A DNA stretch of 64,000 nt from Paraburkholderia sp. CNPSo 3272 (GTDB taxonomy: Bacteria; Pseudomonadota; Gammaproteobacteria; Burkholderiales; Burkholderiaceae): positions 1-64,000 of the forward strand of contig NZ_JAMBPQ010000001.1 in NCBI RefSeq assembly GCF_024206495.1, read 5' to 3'. The first letter of the stretch is position 1; each line of letters starts with the position of its first letter. The translations under genes and the position numbers were made by a program. Under the pieces are notes generated by a model that did not search any database, was not told where the DNA came from, and saw only the letters and a list, made by a program, of their open reading frames with translations. Below, piece by piece: positions 45,272-54,441 of this stretch.

Positions 45272-46153
45272 TTATTGCGGCGCTTTCTTGACTTCTGGTT
45301 TGAGCGAGAGCGGATCGGTCGGGTTGCGCAATGTTTCGATGTCCTCATGACGCAGCTTCACCGATGGAAGAATCTGCGGATGCGTGAGGATATAGAAGCG
45401 CCCTTCCCGCACTGCTTCGAATGTCGCCTTCGCGACGTCGTCGGGCGTGAGCTTGCCGGAACGCACCGCGCGCTGCAACTGCAAATCGGCGGCCTGCTGC
45501 GAGCGCGTGAGCGGCGCTTCGTTGCGCAGATCGTCGGGGCGGCTGCGCTCGGCGTTCGCAATGCCGGTCGACACGAAGGCCGGACACAGCAGCGAGCAGC
45601 TCACCTTGTCGGTCACATTCTTCAGGTCGTGATAGAGCGTTTCGGTGAGCGAGACCACGGCATGCTTGGACGCGTTGTACACGCCCATGGCGGGCGGCGA
45701 AAGCAGCCCCGCCACCGAAGCGGTGTTGACGATATGCGCGCGCTCGCCCTGCGCGAGCATTGCTGGCGTGAAGCTGCGCACGCCATTGGCGACGCCCATC
45801 ACGTTCACGCTGAACACCCAGTCCCAGTCCTTCGCGCTGCTTTCCCACACGAAGCCGCCGGTGCCGACACCCGCGTTGTTGAAGAGCAGATGGACCTTGC
45901 CATAGGCGTCGAGCGCGGCCTTAGCGAGTGCGTCGACCTGCGCGGCGTCGCGCACGTCGGTGCGCACGCCGATGGCCTGCGCGCCGCCTTCGCGCAATGC
46001 ATTGACGGTTTCGTCGAGCAGTGTCTGATCGACATCGGCGAGCACGAGCTTCATGCCGAGCGCTGCGGCCTGCTGCGCGAACGCGCGGCCAAAGCCGCTT
46101 GCCGCGCCCGTGATGACGGCCACGCGGCCGTCGAACTCAAACGGTTCGGACAT
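45272..46153 (-). CDS. Short-chain dehydrogenase/reductase
   Basis: 293-residue SDR. The cofactor motif AVITGAASGFGRAFAQ is at about residues 12-27, NNAGVGTGGFVW follows, and the catalytic Ser and YNASK set is in VNTASVAGLLSPPAMGVYNA and SKHAVVSL. The C-terminal 60 residues are unusually long for a classical SDR. Substrate unknown; its place near lipid genes suggests an acyl or alcohol substrate. GCAGGATTCGCA precedes the ATG. A terminator after the gene upstream suggests separate transcription. Confidence 0.93.
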   Translation of the reverse strand: MSEPFEFDGRVAVITGAASGFGRAFAQQAAALGMKLVLADVDQTLLDETVNALREGGAQAIGVRTDVRDAAQVDALAKAALDAYGKVHLLFNNAGVGTGGFVWESSAKDWDWVFSVNVMGVANGVRSFTPAMLAQGERAHIVNTASVAGLLSPPAMGVYNASKHAVVSLTETLYHDLKNVTDKVSCSLLCPAFVSTGIANAERSRPDDLRNEAPLTRSQQAADLQLQRAVRSGKLTPDDVAKATFEAVREGRFYILTHPQILPSVKLRHEDIETLRNPTDPLSLKPEVKKAPQ

Positions 46154-46195
46154 TGCGAATCCTGCGGTGAAGGTTGCGGTGAATACTGCGCACGG

Positions 46196-46223
46196 AAAAG
46201 CGAAGCGCCCTTTCCGGGCGCTT
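46196..46223 (-). terminator. Rho-independent terminator after the NADP oxidoreductase
   Basis: Minus-strand perfect 8-bp stem AAGCGCCC/GGGCGCTT with a five-base loop, followed by CG and a short T run (CGCTTTTCC). It separates the oxidoreductase gene from the SDR. Confidence 0.65.
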
Positions 46224-46241
46224 GCGCTCACGTTCGGATAG

Positions 46242-47240
46242 TTAGATCAGCTTGACGAGCTGCTTGCCGAAGTTCTGGCCCTTGAGCATGCCGAGGAACG
46301 CGCTGGGCGCGTTCTCGAGCCCGTCGGCCACGGTCTCGCGATACGCGAGCTGCTGCTTCGCGACCAGCGTACCCAGCTCCGTCAGCGCCTGCGGCCACAC
46401 TTCCATGTGCTCGCTCACGATGAAGCCCTGCACGAGCAGGCGCTGCGTGAGCATCAGCTGCGGGTACTTGAGCGGCATCGGCTCGCCGTCGTAACCGGCG
46501 ATCATCCCGCACAGCGCGATGCGGCCGAAGGCGTTCATGCGCGCGAGCGTAGCGTCGAGCACCGCGCCGCCGACGTTCTCGAAGTAGCCGTCGACGCCGT
46601 CCGGCGTCGCGGCCTTGAGGTCCTCATAGAGATTGCCGGCCTTGTAATCGACGCATGCGTCGAAACCGAGCGTGTCCACGACATAGCGGCATTTGTCCGC
46701 GCCGCCTGCGATACCTACCGCGCGGCAGCCCGCGCGCTTCGCAAGCTGGCCGACCACGCTGCCCACCGCGCCGCTCGCCGCGCTCACGACGACGGTTTGC
46801 CCCGCCTTCGGCTCGATGATGCGATTCAGGCCGTACCACGCGGTGACGCCCGGCATGCCGACCGGCCCGAGGTACGCGGAAAGCGGCACATGCGTCGTAT
46901 CGACGACATGCAGGTCGCTGCCGTTCGAGGTGCCGAACTCCTGCCAGCCGAACATGCCCACGACCTTGTCGCCGACTTTGAACTTCGCGTTGCGCGACTC
47001 GACCACCTCGCCCACCGTGCCGCCGATCATCACCGAGTCGAGCGGCTGCGGCGCCGCGTAAGACTTGCTGTCGTTCATGCGCCCGCGCATGTACGGATCG
47101 AGCGAGAGGTAGTGGTTGCGCACGCGCAGCTGACCCTCTTCGAGCGGTGCGAGCGGCGTTTTGACGAGGCGGAAGTTATCGACGCTCGCGGCGCCTTCCG
47201 GGCGCGAAGCGAGCAGGATCTGGCGATTGGTCTGGGTCAT
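46242..47240 (-). CDS. NADP-dependent oxidoreductase (MDR, curcumin-reductase type)
   Basis: 332-residue medium-chain reductase of the leukotriene B4 12-hydroxydehydrogenase type, using NADPH to reduce conjugated double bonds or carbonyls. LDPYMRGRMNDSKSYA and QTVVVSAASGAVGSVVGQLA (cofactor motif) and YFENVGGAVLDATLARMN are typical. No zinc cysteines are present. The start MTQTNRQILLA is chosen as the longer in-frame extension is unlikely. The substrate is unknown. A terminator follows. Confidence 0.93.
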   Translation of the reverse strand: MTQTNRQILLASRPEGAASVDNFRLVKTPLAPLEEGQLRVRNHYLSLDPYMRGRMNDSKSYAAPQPLDSVMIGGTVGEVVESRNAKFKVGDKVVGMFGWQEFGTSNGSDLHVVDTTHVPLSAYLGPVGMPGVTAWYGLNRIIEPKAGQTVVVSAASGAVGSVVGQLAKRAGCRAVGIAGGADKCRYVVDTLGFDACVDYKAGNLYEDLKAATPDGVDGYFENVGGAVLDATLARMNAFGRIALCGMIAGYDGEPMPLKYPQLMLTQRLLVQGFIVSEHMEVWPQALTELGTLVAKQQLAYRETVADGLENAPSAFLGMLKGQNFGKQLVKLI

Positions 47241-47350
47241 GGCGTCCGTGTTGCTTCGTTGGGCGCGGCGAGGCGTTGCACGCGTGCCGCGCGAGAGAAC
47301 AGCAACCGGGTGCGCACGAGCAAAGCCCTCGCACGCGCCCGATTGCGCGT

Positions 47351-47878
47351 TTAACCGTCGCTTGGGCCCGGCCGTGCGCTGGGGTCGCTGCGCAGACGCT
47401 GACGCGTCACGTCGCGGCCCACCGCAAGCCGGCGCATGTACTTGAAGGTGCCGAGCGCCTTGGCGACGAAATGGCCTTCGCTGTCGCGAATCTCGCCTTC
47501 GCAATAGGCCATGGTGGTGGAACGGTGCAGCACGCGGCCCGTGGCGCGCAATTCGCCGCGCCCGGGCTGCATGAAGTTCACTTTCATTTCGACGGTCACA
47601 ACGCCCACGCCGTCGGCGGCGACGCTGCGCGCCGCCATGGCGAGCGCGATGTCGGCGAGCGTCATCGTGACGCCGCCGTGCGCGACGTCCCATGTATTCA
47701 GATGCCGTTCGGCAAGCGGCAGCACGACTTCGCTCGCGCCGTCACGCGCGCTCACGAGTTGCGCGCCGAGATGCTCGACGAAGGGACTCTCGATGATCGT
47801 AAGCGACGTTTGCGGTTCTTGAGCGTCTTCGCTTTTTGGCGCGCCGCCGCCGTGCGGTTGATCTGCGGTACCGGTCAT
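47351..47878 (-). CDS. PaaI-family hotdog thioesterase
   Basis: 175-residue protein with a hotdog fold. LNTWDVAHGGVTMTLADIAL carries the family's HGG-x-DA-like active-site region, and GVGVVTVEMKVNFMQPGRGE and GRVLHRSTTMAYCEGEIRDS follow. The PaaI group hydrolyses aromatic or aliphatic acyl-CoAs. It lies 8 bases after the Dabb gene on the same strand. The first 25 residues are a Ser/Gly/Pro linker. Substrate inferred only from lipid-gene context. Confidence 0.85.
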   Translation of the reverse strand: MTGTADQPHGGGAPKSEDAQEPQTSLTIIESPFVEHLGAQLVSARDGASEVVLPLAERHLNTWDVAHGGVTMTLADIALAMAARSVAADGVGVVTVEMKVNFMQPGRGELRATGRVLHRSTTMAYCEGEIRDSEGHFVAKALGTFKYMRRLAVGRDVTRQRLRSDPSARPGPSDG

Positions 47879-47886
47879 GATGCGTT

Positions 47887-48189
47887 TCAGACCGCGTAAT
47901 CCACGCACTGGCGCGATTCGACCACGAGCTTCGCGAACTGCTTCACGACGAGATGTTTGGGGTGGTCCTGATAGCCGTCGAGCGCGGCCTGATCGGCGAA
48001 GTCGGAAACGAGTACGAGGTCGTACGTGGAAGCGAGGCCCGGCCCGGCGACGCCGACTTCCAGGTGCAGCGTGCCAGGGACGAGATCGCGGCAGCCTTCG
48101 AGCAGCGCCTTGAACTTCACGACGTTCTCGGCGCGCGTCGCGCCTTCGGCCGATTCCTTGAGCTTCCACATCACGATATGACGAATCAC
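47887..48189 (-). CDS. Dabb stress-responsive A/B-barrel protein
   Basis: 100-residue dimeric alpha/beta-barrel protein. It opens with IRHIVMWKLKESAEGATRAE, then LEGCRDLVPGTLHLEVGVAG and TYDLVLVSDFADQAALDGYQ and ends FAKLVVESRQCVDYAV, all typical. GTG 48189 is chosen: GAGG lies seven bases before it, while ATG 48213 has no ribosome site. Function in bacteria unknown; some members are small enzymes. It precedes the thioesterase by 8 bases, so the two are cotranslated. Confidence 0.85.
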   Translation of the reverse strand: MIRHIVMWKLKESAEGATRAENVVKFKALLEGCRDLVPGTLHLEVGVAGPGLASTYDLVLVSDFADQAALDGYQDHPKHLVVKQFAKLVVESRQCVDYAV

Positions 48190-48361
48190 GAACTCACCTC
48201 TTTCAGTCTGCATGGGAACAGGCGCCGCATTGTGCGCGCGCCGACTGCCGTCATGATACCCGCAGCGGCTCGGGCGCGAGGGCGGCCCGGCGGGCGTGGA
48301 GCAGCGGGAAAGCGATGAAATGGTGAGTGCGGCAGCGGCTGTCCACTGCCGCGCCCTGGCG

Positions 48362-49540
48362 TCAGACGACTTCGAAGAGGCCGGCAGCACCCTGCCCGCC
48401 GCCGATGCACATCGTCACCACGACGAACTTCGCGCCGCGGCGCTTGCCTTCGATGAGCGCGTGGCCCGTGAGGCGCGCGCCCGACACGCCATACGGGTGA
48501 CCGACCGCAATCGCGCCGCCGTTCACGTTCAGGCGGTCGGCGGGAATGCCGAGCTTGTCGCGGCAATACAGCACCTGCACCGCGAATGCTTCGTTCAGCT
48601 CCCACAGATCGATGTCCTCGACCTTCAGGCCCGTCTGCTTGAGCAGTTTGGGCACGGCGAACACAGGACCGATGCCCATCTCGTCCGGCTCGCAGCCCGC
48701 CACGGCGAAGCCGCGGAAAATGCCGAGCGGCTGCAGGCCTTCGCGTTCCGCGACTTTCGCGTTCATCACGACGCAGGCGCTCGCGCCGTCCGAGAACTGG
48801 CTCGCGTTGCCGGCCGTGATGACGCCGCCCGGCATCGCCGTGCGGATCTTCGCAACGCCTTCGAGCGTCGTGTCGGCGCGAATGCCTTCGTCGGCGGCGA
48901 TCGTTACTTCCTTCGTGACGAGCTGCCCAGTGGCCTTGTCGGCCACCCCGGCGAGCACCGTCATCGGCACGATTTCGTCGTTGAAGAGACCGGCTGCCTG
49001 CGCGGCCGCCGCGCGCAGTTGCGACTGCACGCCGTACTCGTCCTGGCGATCCTTCGGGATTTCATAGCGTTTCGCGACGTTCTCGGCCGTTTGCAGCATG
49101 CTCCAGTAGATTTCGGGCTTGTGCTGGTTGAGCCAGCCTTCGGCCACCATGTGGCGGTTCATCTCGTTCTGCACGCACGAGATCGATTCCACCCCGCCCG
49201 CGACGAACACGTCGCCTTCGCCCGCGATCACGCGTTGCGCGGCAAGCGCGATCGTCTGGAGTCCGGAAGAACAGAAGCGGTTCACCGTCATGCCCGCCAC
49301 GCTCACGGGCAGGCCCGCACGCAGCGCGATCTGGCGCGCGATATTCGCGCCCGTGGCGCCTTCGGGGTTCGCGCAGCCCATGATCACGTCTTCCACGCGC
49401 GCGGGGTCGATCTTCGCGCGCTCGACGGCGGCTTGCGTCACATGGCCGCCGAGCGTGGCGCCGTGCGTCATGTTGAAGCCGCCCTTCCAGGATTTGGCGA
49501 GGCCCGTGCGGGCGGTCGATACGATTACGGCGTCAGTCAT
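48362..49540 (-). CDS. Acetyl-CoA acetyltransferase (thiolase)
   Basis: 392-residue thiolase, cleaving 3-ketoacyl-CoA with CoA in beta-oxidation. The first cysteine is in [16 protein letters not shown], the histidine in [17 protein letters not shown] and the second cysteine in [15 protein letters not shown]. The length is standard. GGGAGACATCGC precedes the ATG at 49540. It is the third gene of the series hydratase/dehydrogenase, nicotinamidase, thiolase. Confidence 0.97.
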   Translation of the reverse strand: MTDAVIVSTARTGLAKSWKGGFNMTHGATLGGHVTQAAVERAKIDPARVEDVIMGCANPEGATGANIARQIALRAGLPVSVAGMTVNRFCSSGLQTIALAAQRVIAGEGDVFVAGGVESISCVQNEMNRHMVAEGWLNQHKPEIYWSMLQTAENVAKRYEIPKDRQDEYGVQSQLRAAAAQAAGLFNDEIVPMTVLAGVADKATGQLVTKEVTIAADEGIRADTTLEGVAKIRTAMPGGVITAGNASQFSDGASACVVMNAKVAEREGLQPLGIFRGFAVAGCEPDEMGIGPVFAVPKLLKQTGLKVEDIDLWELNEAFAVQVLYCRDKLGIPADRLNVNGGAIAVGHPYGVSGARLTGHALIEGKRRGAKFVVVTMCIGGGQGAAGLFEVV

Positions 49541-49593
49541 GCGATGTCTCCCACTACGAATGTTGAATCCAGAGGATGTCTTTGATTGGACGT

Positions 49594-50229
49594 TCAGGCG
49601 GACAGTGCCAGCACCTCGGCCGATTGCGCGCGCTGTACACCGGCGGCGAGCAACTGCTGCCACGCGGCGGCAAGCGAGCCGTTCAGGTCGATGGCGCGCG
49701 AGGCGTCTTCGATCAGCACGGTTTCGAAGCCCGCGGCGCGCGCGTCGAGCGCGGACCACGCCACGCAATAGTCGGTCGCGAGGCCGCAGCAGTACACGCG
49801 CTTCACACCCACGTCGCGCAGATAACCCGCGAGGCCCGTGGGCGTCTTGCGGTCGGCTTCGAGAAACGCGGAGTAGCTGTCCACGTCGGCGTGATGGCCC
49901 TTGCGGATCACCGCGCGCGCATGCGGCACGTCCAGGTCGCGATGCAGCGCCGCGCCTTCGGTGCCCTGCACGCAGTGCACGGGCCACAGCACCTGCTCAC
50001 CGTAGGGAAGCGCCGTCGTCTCGAACGGCGCCCGCCCCGCGTGGTTGGCCGCAAACGATACGTGCTGCGCCGGGTGCCAGTCCTGCGTGAGCACCACGTG
50101 GCTGAAGCCCTGCGCGAGCCGGTTCGCAACCGGCACGACTTCATCGCCGCGCGCGACAGCAAGCGCGCCGCCGGGCATGAAGTCGTATTGCAGGTCGATC
50201 AGCAGGAGCACGTCGTCTGCGCTTCTCAT
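49594..50229 (-). CDS. pncA: Nicotinamidase/pyrazinamidase
   Basis: 211-residue amidase converting nicotinamide to nicotinic acid for NAD salvage. The catalytic Asp is in LLIDLQYDF, the Lys in [15 protein letters not shown] (which also carries metal ligands) and the nucleophilic Cys in [16 protein letters not shown]. The length fits. A tandem duplication carrying the ribosome site precedes the ATG. It lies between two beta-oxidation genes on the same strand, an unusual location for a salvage gene. Confidence 0.96.
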   Translation of the reverse strand: MRSADDVLLLIDLQYDFMPGGALAVARGDEVVPVANRLAQGFSHVVLTQDWHPAQHVSFAANHAGRAPFETTALPYGEQVLWPVHCVQGTEGAALHRDLDVPHARAVIRKGHHADVDSYSAFLEADRKTPTGLAGYLRDVGVKRVYCCGLATDYCVAWSALDARAAGFETVLIEDASRAIDLNGSLAAAWQQLLAAGVQRAQSAEVLALSA

Positions 50230-50253
50230 TGTTCGTCCGCCTGTTCGTCCGCC
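50230..50253 (-). repeat. Tandem 12-bp duplication just upstream of pncA
   Basis: TGTTCGTCCGCC occurs twice in tandem (50230-50241 and 50242-50253). On the minus strand it reads as GGCGGACGAACA twice and runs directly into the pncA ATG, so the ribosome-binding region is duplicated. Confidence 0.6.
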
Positions 50254-50272
50254 TTGCGTCCGTAAGTGATGC

Positions 50273-52354
50273 TTAGTTGAACGTACCGCCAGTGGCAGCG
50301 AGCTCGACGATCGAAGGCGCGACTTCCCACGCCTCGCCATTGCGCTGCTGCGCATAGCGGCGAATCGCGCGCTCGACGTTGTAGAGGCCGACCGTGTCGG
50401 CATACAGCATCGGGCCGCCACGCCACAGCGGGAAGCCGTAGCCCGTGAGATAGACCATGTCGATGTCCGACGCCTTCGAAGCGATGCCTTCTTCGAGAAT
50501 CTTCGCGCCTTCGTTGACGAGCGAGAACACGAGACGCTCGACGATTTCCTCGTCGCTGATCTTGCGGCGTTCCACACCGGCTTCCTTCGAGTACGCCACG
50601 ATCATCTCGTCGACGAGCTTCGAAGGCAGGGCGTTGCGCTCGCCCGCCTTGTAGTCGTACCAGCCCGCGCCGGTCTTCTGCCCGAAGCGGCCGGTCTCGC
50701 AGAGACGATCGGCAATCTTCGAGTACTTCATGTCCGGGTGTTCCTGATAGCGGCGCTTGCGAATGGCCCAGCCGATATCGTTGCCGGCCAGGTCGCTCAT
50801 GCGGAACGGCCCCATCGCGAAGCCGAACTTCTCGACTGCCCGGTCCACTTGCGCGGGCAGCGCGCCTTCTTCGAGCATGTAGAGCGCCTGACGCACGTAC
50901 TGCTCGATCATGCGGTTGCCGATGAAGCCGTCGCACACGCCCGAAACCACGGCCGTCTTGCGGATCTTCTTGGCGACCTGCATGACGGTGGCGAGCACGT
51001 CTTTGGCCGTTTCCTTGCCGCGCACGACTTCGAGCAGCTTCATCACGTTGGCAGGACTAAAGAAGTGCAGACCCACCACGTCCTGCGGACGCTTCGTGAA
51101 CGCCGCGATCTTGTCGACGTCGAGCGTCGAGGTATTCGAGGCGAGTATCGCGCCAGCCTTGGCGACTTCGTCGAGGCGCTTGAATACCTGCTCCTTCACG
51201 CCGAGTTCTTCGAACACCGCTTCGATGATGAGATCGGCTTGCTTGAGGTCGTCGTAGGAGAGCGTCGGGCTGATGAGCGCCATGCGCGCTTCCACCTTCT
51301 CCTGCGTGAGCTTGCCCTTCTTGACCTGCGCTTCGTAGTTCTTGCGGATCGTGGCGAGGCCGCGATCGAGCGCTTCCTGCTTCGTTTCCAGCAGCGTGAC
51401 CGGCACGCCCGCGTTGAGGAAGTTCATCGTGATGCCGCCGCCCATCGTGCCCGCGCCGATCACCGCGACCTTCTGGATGTCGCGCGTGGGCGTGCTCGAC
51501 GGCACATCGGGAGTCTTGCTGGCAGCACGCTCGCCGAAGAACGCGTGGCGCAGCGCGCGGCTTTCCGGCGTCTGCACGAGCTCGAGGAAGCATTCGCGCT
51601 CAAAGGCGAGGCCCTTTTCGAAGCCCTGCTTCACACCCGCCGCAATGGCGTCGACGCACTTCACCGGCGCGGGATAGTTCTTCGCCATCGCGCCCACGGT
51701 GTTGCGCGAGAACTGCAGGAAGCCTTCGGCGTTCGCGTGTTCGATCTTGCGATTGCGCACGAGCGGATGCGGGGCCGCCTTGTCGGCCGCCTTGCGCGCG
51801 AATGCGATTGCCTCGTCGAGCAGATCGCCTTGCGCCATGGCGTCGAAGAGCCCCGAATTCGCTAGCTTTTCGCTCATCACCGGCGCGCCCGTAACGATCA
51901 TGTTGAGCGCGGCTTCAAGGCCGATCGCACGCGGCAGACGCTGCGTGCCCCCCGCGCCCGGCAGAATGCCGAGCTTCACCTCGGGCAGCGCGATCTGCGC
52001 GCCGGGAGCAGCGATACGGTAGTGCGCGCCGAGCGCCAGTTCGAGACCGCCGCCCATGGCCACGCTATGGATCGCGGCCACGACCGGCTTCGCGCTCTTT
52101 TCGACTTCCTTGATGACCGTGTGGAGCGTGGGCTCCTGCATCGCCTTGGGCGTGTTGAATTCGGTGATGTCCGCGCCGCCCGAGAACGCCTTGCCGGCGC
52201 CCGTGATCACGATGGCCGCAACGGCCGGATCGCTAGCGGCGCGCGCGAGGCCCTCGACAATGCCTGCGCGGGTCGAATGCCCGAGGCCGTTGACGGGCGG
52301 ATTATTGAGCGTGATGACGGCGACGCCGTCGCGAGTCGTGTAGTCCACTGCCAT
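50273..52354 (-). CDS. Bifunctional enoyl-CoA hydratase/3-hydroxyacyl-CoA dehydrogenase
   Basis: 693-residue beta-oxidation enzyme. The N-terminal crotonase half shows ITGAGKAFSGGADITEF, AMGGGLELALGAHYRIA and LPEVKLGILPGAGGTQRLPR, with the expected catalytic glutamates. The C-terminal dehydrogenase half shows AVIGAGTMGGGI and GLHFFSPANVMKLLEV. The NAD-binding and catalytic residues look intact, so it should do both the hydration and oxidation steps (FadJ-like). GGAGG precedes the ATG. It heads a series with pncA and thiolase, with an operator candidate upstream. Confidence 0.97.
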   Translation of the reverse strand: MAVDYTTRDGVAVITLNNPPVNGLGHSTRAGIVEGLARAASDPAVAAIVITGAGKAFSGGADITEFNTPKAMQEPTLHTVIKEVEKSAKPVVAAIHSVAMGGGLELALGAHYRIAAPGAQIALPEVKLGILPGAGGTQRLPRAIGLEAALNMIVTGAPVMSEKLANSGLFDAMAQGDLLDEAIAFARKAADKAAPHPLVRNRKIEHANAEGFLQFSRNTVGAMAKNYPAPVKCVDAIAAGVKQGFEKGLAFERECFLELVQTPESRALRHAFFGERAASKTPDVPSSTPTRDIQKVAVIGAGTMGGGITMNFLNAGVPVTLLETKQEALDRGLATIRKNYEAQVKKGKLTQEKVEARMALISPTLSYDDLKQADLIIEAVFEELGVKEQVFKRLDEVAKAGAILASNTSTLDVDKIAAFTKRPQDVVGLHFFSPANVMKLLEVVRGKETAKDVLATVMQVAKKIRKTAVVSGVCDGFIGNRMIEQYVRQALYMLEEGALPAQVDRAVEKFGFAMGPFRMSDLAGNDIGWAIRKRRYQEHPDMKYSKIADRLCETGRFGQKTGAGWYDYKAGERNALPSKLVDEMIVAYSKEAGVERRKISDEEIVERLVFSLVNEGAKILEEGIASKASDIDMVYLTGYGFPLWRGGPMLYADTVGLYNVERAIRRYAQQRNGEAWEVAPSIVELAATGGTFN

Positions 52355-52436
52355 TTGCCTGCCTCCATGCTTGCGGGCCGCGATGTGCGTCGTCGGTTTC
52401 ATTGTCCGACATTCCCGGTCAGCAGGCAGAATACCC

Positions 52437-52462
52437 AAAAAAGAACGTTCGTTCAATTTTTT
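52437..52462. promoter_or_regulatory. Operator candidate upstream of the beta-oxidation operon
   Basis: GAACGTTC (52443-52450) is a perfect palindrome followed by another GTTC, so the site can also be read as GAAC-N4-GTTC. It is flanked by AAAAAA on the left and AATTTTTT on the right. TetR-type regulators of fatty-acid oxidation genes in betaproteobacteria use similar GAACG/CGTTC sites. It lies 83 bases upstream of the start. The regulator is not encoded nearby. Confidence 0.5.
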
Positions 52463-52532
52463 GCTGCGCTGCGGACGCCAGGGTTTGTACTGAACACTCG
52501 AATCCGGCGGATCGGAGGGTAAAAGTCGGAAG

Positions 52533-52558
52533 AAAAAAAACGCAGCCAAATGGCTGCG
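52533..52558 (-). terminator. Rho-independent terminator after the CoA ligase
   Basis: Minus-strand stem CGCAGCC/GGCTGCG (7 bp, perfect) with a four-base loop ATTT, followed directly by eight T residues. It lies 42 bases past the ligase stop. Confidence 0.92.
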
Positions 52559-52599
52559 CCGGAGAACCTTGCGCGGCTGCGCGGGCGGCTCGGGGCGGC

Positions 52600-54288
52600 T
52601 TATCCGCGCTTCGCGGCGTCTTGCGCCGGATCGAGCGGACAGCCCTGCGCGGCGAGCGCGGTCGGCAACACGTAGGCGCGGAACTGCTCGCGCAGCTTTA
52701 GCTTTTGCAGCTTGCCCGTCGCCGTATGGGGCAATTCGTCGACGAACACGGCGTCGTCGGGCAGCCACCATTTCGCGACCTTGCCTTCGAAGTATGCGAG
52801 CAGTTCTTCACGCGTGACCGCGGCGCCGGGCTTCTTCACCGCAACGATGAGCGGGCGCTCGGTCCAGCGCGGATGCGCGCAGGCAATGCACGCGGCCTCC
52901 GCGATGGCCGGATGCGCCACTGCGATGTTTTCGAGGTCGATCGAGCTGATCCACTCGCCGCCCGACTTGATCACGTCCTTGCTGCGATCAGTGATGTGCA
53001 GGAAGCCGTCGGGGTCGATCGTGGCGACGTCGCCCGTGGGGAACCAACCGTCCACGAGCGGCGAGCCGCTTTCCTGGCGGAAATAACGGTCGATCACCCA
53101 CGGCCCGCGCACGTGCAGGTCGCCGAACGTCACGCCATCCCACGGCAATTCCCGCCCGTCTTCGCCCACGATCTTCATGTCCACGCCGAAAATCACGCGC
53201 CCCTGCTTTTCGAGCAGTGCCTGCTGCGCTTCGCGCGGACGCTCCGACTGTTCCCAGTTGAGCCTCGAGAGCGTGCCGAGCGGCGACATCTCCGTCATGC
53301 CCCATGCGTGGATGGTCTGCACGCCGTAGTCGTCCTCGAAGGCGCGTTGGATCGCCGGCGGGCAGGCCGAGCCGCCGACCACGGTGCGCCGGAGCGTGGT
53401 AAAACGCACGCCCGCTGCACGCACATACGCCAGCAAGCCGAGCCAGACCGTGGGCACGCCGGCCGAAGCGGTGACCCCTTCCGCTTCCATGAGTTCGTAA
53501 AGCGACTTGCCGTCGAGATCCTTGCCGGGCATGACGAGCTTCGCACCCGTGAGCGGCGCCGCATGCGGAATGCCCCATGCGTTCACATGGAACATCGGCA
53601 CGACGGGCAAGATCGCATCGCGCGCGCAGAGCCCCATGGCGTCGGGCAGCGACGCGCCATAGGCATGCAGCACCGACGAGCGATGCGTGTACAGCGCGCC
53701 TTTCGGGTTGCCCGTGGTGCCGGACGTGTAGCAAAGGTTCGAGGCGCTGCGCTCGTCGAGTTCCGGCCACGCGAAGTGGCCATCCTGCGCGGCGAGCAGC
53801 GTTTCGTAGCAGAGCACTTCCGTGCGCATTGCCGGCCGGTGCGACTCGTCGCACAACGCGATCCAGCCGCGCACGCTCGGGCATTGCGGCGCGAGCGTGT
53901 CGACGAGCGCGGCAAACGTGATGTCGAACAGCACGTAGCGGTCTTCGGCGTGATTGACGATCCACGCGATCTGCTCGGGAAAGAGCCGCGGATTGATGGT
54001 GTGGCACACGGCGCCGAATCCGGTCACACCGAAATAGGCTTCGAGGTGCCGGTAACCGTTCCAGGCCAGCGTGCCGACGCGCTCGCCCGGCGCCACGCCC
54101 AGCGCAATGAGCGCCTGGGCAAGCTGCTTCGAGCGCACCTCGCATTCGCGGTAGGTGTAGCGGTGAATGTCGCCCTCGACGCGGCGCGAGACGATCTGCG
54201 CGCTGCCATGGTGGCGCGCCGCATGCGCAATCAACGACGGGAGCGTGAGCGGCACATCCATCATCTGTCCCAGCAGCGGCGCAGTCAT
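52600..54288 (-). CDS. Acyl-CoA ligase (AMP-dependent synthetase)
   Basis: 562-residue adenylate-forming ligase activating fatty acids, or a related carboxylate, to CoA esters for the neighbouring beta-oxidation genes. The signature [40 protein letters not shown] and [20 protein letters not shown] (with the [13 protein letters not shown] motif after it) and the final lysine region [17 protein letters not shown] are all present. The length suits medium- to long-chain types; substrate uncertain. GAGGAG precedes the ATG at 54288. It is divergent from selO. Confidence 0.95.
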   Translation of the reverse strand: MTAPLLGQMMDVPLTLPSLIAHAARHHGSAQIVSRRVEGDIHRYTYRECEVRSKQLAQALIALGVAPGERVGTLAWNGYRHLEAYFGVTGFGAVCHTINPRLFPEQIAWIVNHAEDRYVLFDITFAALVDTLAPQCPSVRGWIALCDESHRPAMRTEVLCYETLLAAQDGHFAWPELDERSASNLCYTSGTTGNPKGALYTHRSSVLHAYGASLPDAMGLCARDAILPVVPMFHVNAWGIPHAAPLTGAKLVMPGKDLDGKSLYELMEAEGVTASAGVPTVWLGLLAYVRAAGVRFTTLRRTVVGGSACPPAIQRAFEDDYGVQTIHAWGMTEMSPLGTLSRLNWEQSERPREAQQALLEKQGRVIFGVDMKIVGEDGRELPWDGVTFGDLHVRGPWVIDRYFRQESGSPLVDGWFPTGDVATIDPDGFLHITDRSKDVIKSGGEWISSIDLENIAVAHPAIAEAACIACAHPRWTERPLIVAVKKPGAAVTREELLAYFEGKVAKWWLPDDAVFVDELPHTATGKLQKLKLREQFRAYVLPTALAAQGCPLDPAQDAAKRG

Positions 54289-54320
54289 CGGTGGCGGTCT
54301 CCTCGCGTTTGATCGGCTTT

Positions 54321-54340
54321 GTCTGGCGTTGTCTGGCGTT
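54321..54340. repeat. Tandem duplicated GTCTGGCGTT in the ligase-selO gap
   Basis: GTCTGGCGTT occurs twice in tandem at 54321-54330 and 54331-54340, followed by a related TGTTTGGCG. It lies in the 153-base divergent region between the CoA ligase and selO. It may be an operator or a slippage duplication. Confidence 0.4.
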
Positions 54341-54441
54341 GTGTTTGGCGCATCGGGCTGGCTCGCCGGCAAGCTTCGAACGTGCCCCAGCACGCCGGCG
54401 GGTGCGGACTTACAATATCGACTATTCAACAGGCCCTCAAT

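Larger units (their letters stand above)
52355..52599. other. Control region of the beta-oxidation genes and 3' end of the CoA ligase gene
   Basis: 245 bases without genes. It contains the operator candidate at 52437-52462 and the ligase terminator at 52533-52558. Both flanking genes are on the minus strand, so this is the promoter of the hydratase/dehydrogenase. Confidence 0.6.

Noticed and set aside
48310..48356. Terminator after the thiolase
   Set aside because: A 7-bp stem GCGGCAG/CTGCCGC exists but there is no T run on the minus strand; evidence too weak.
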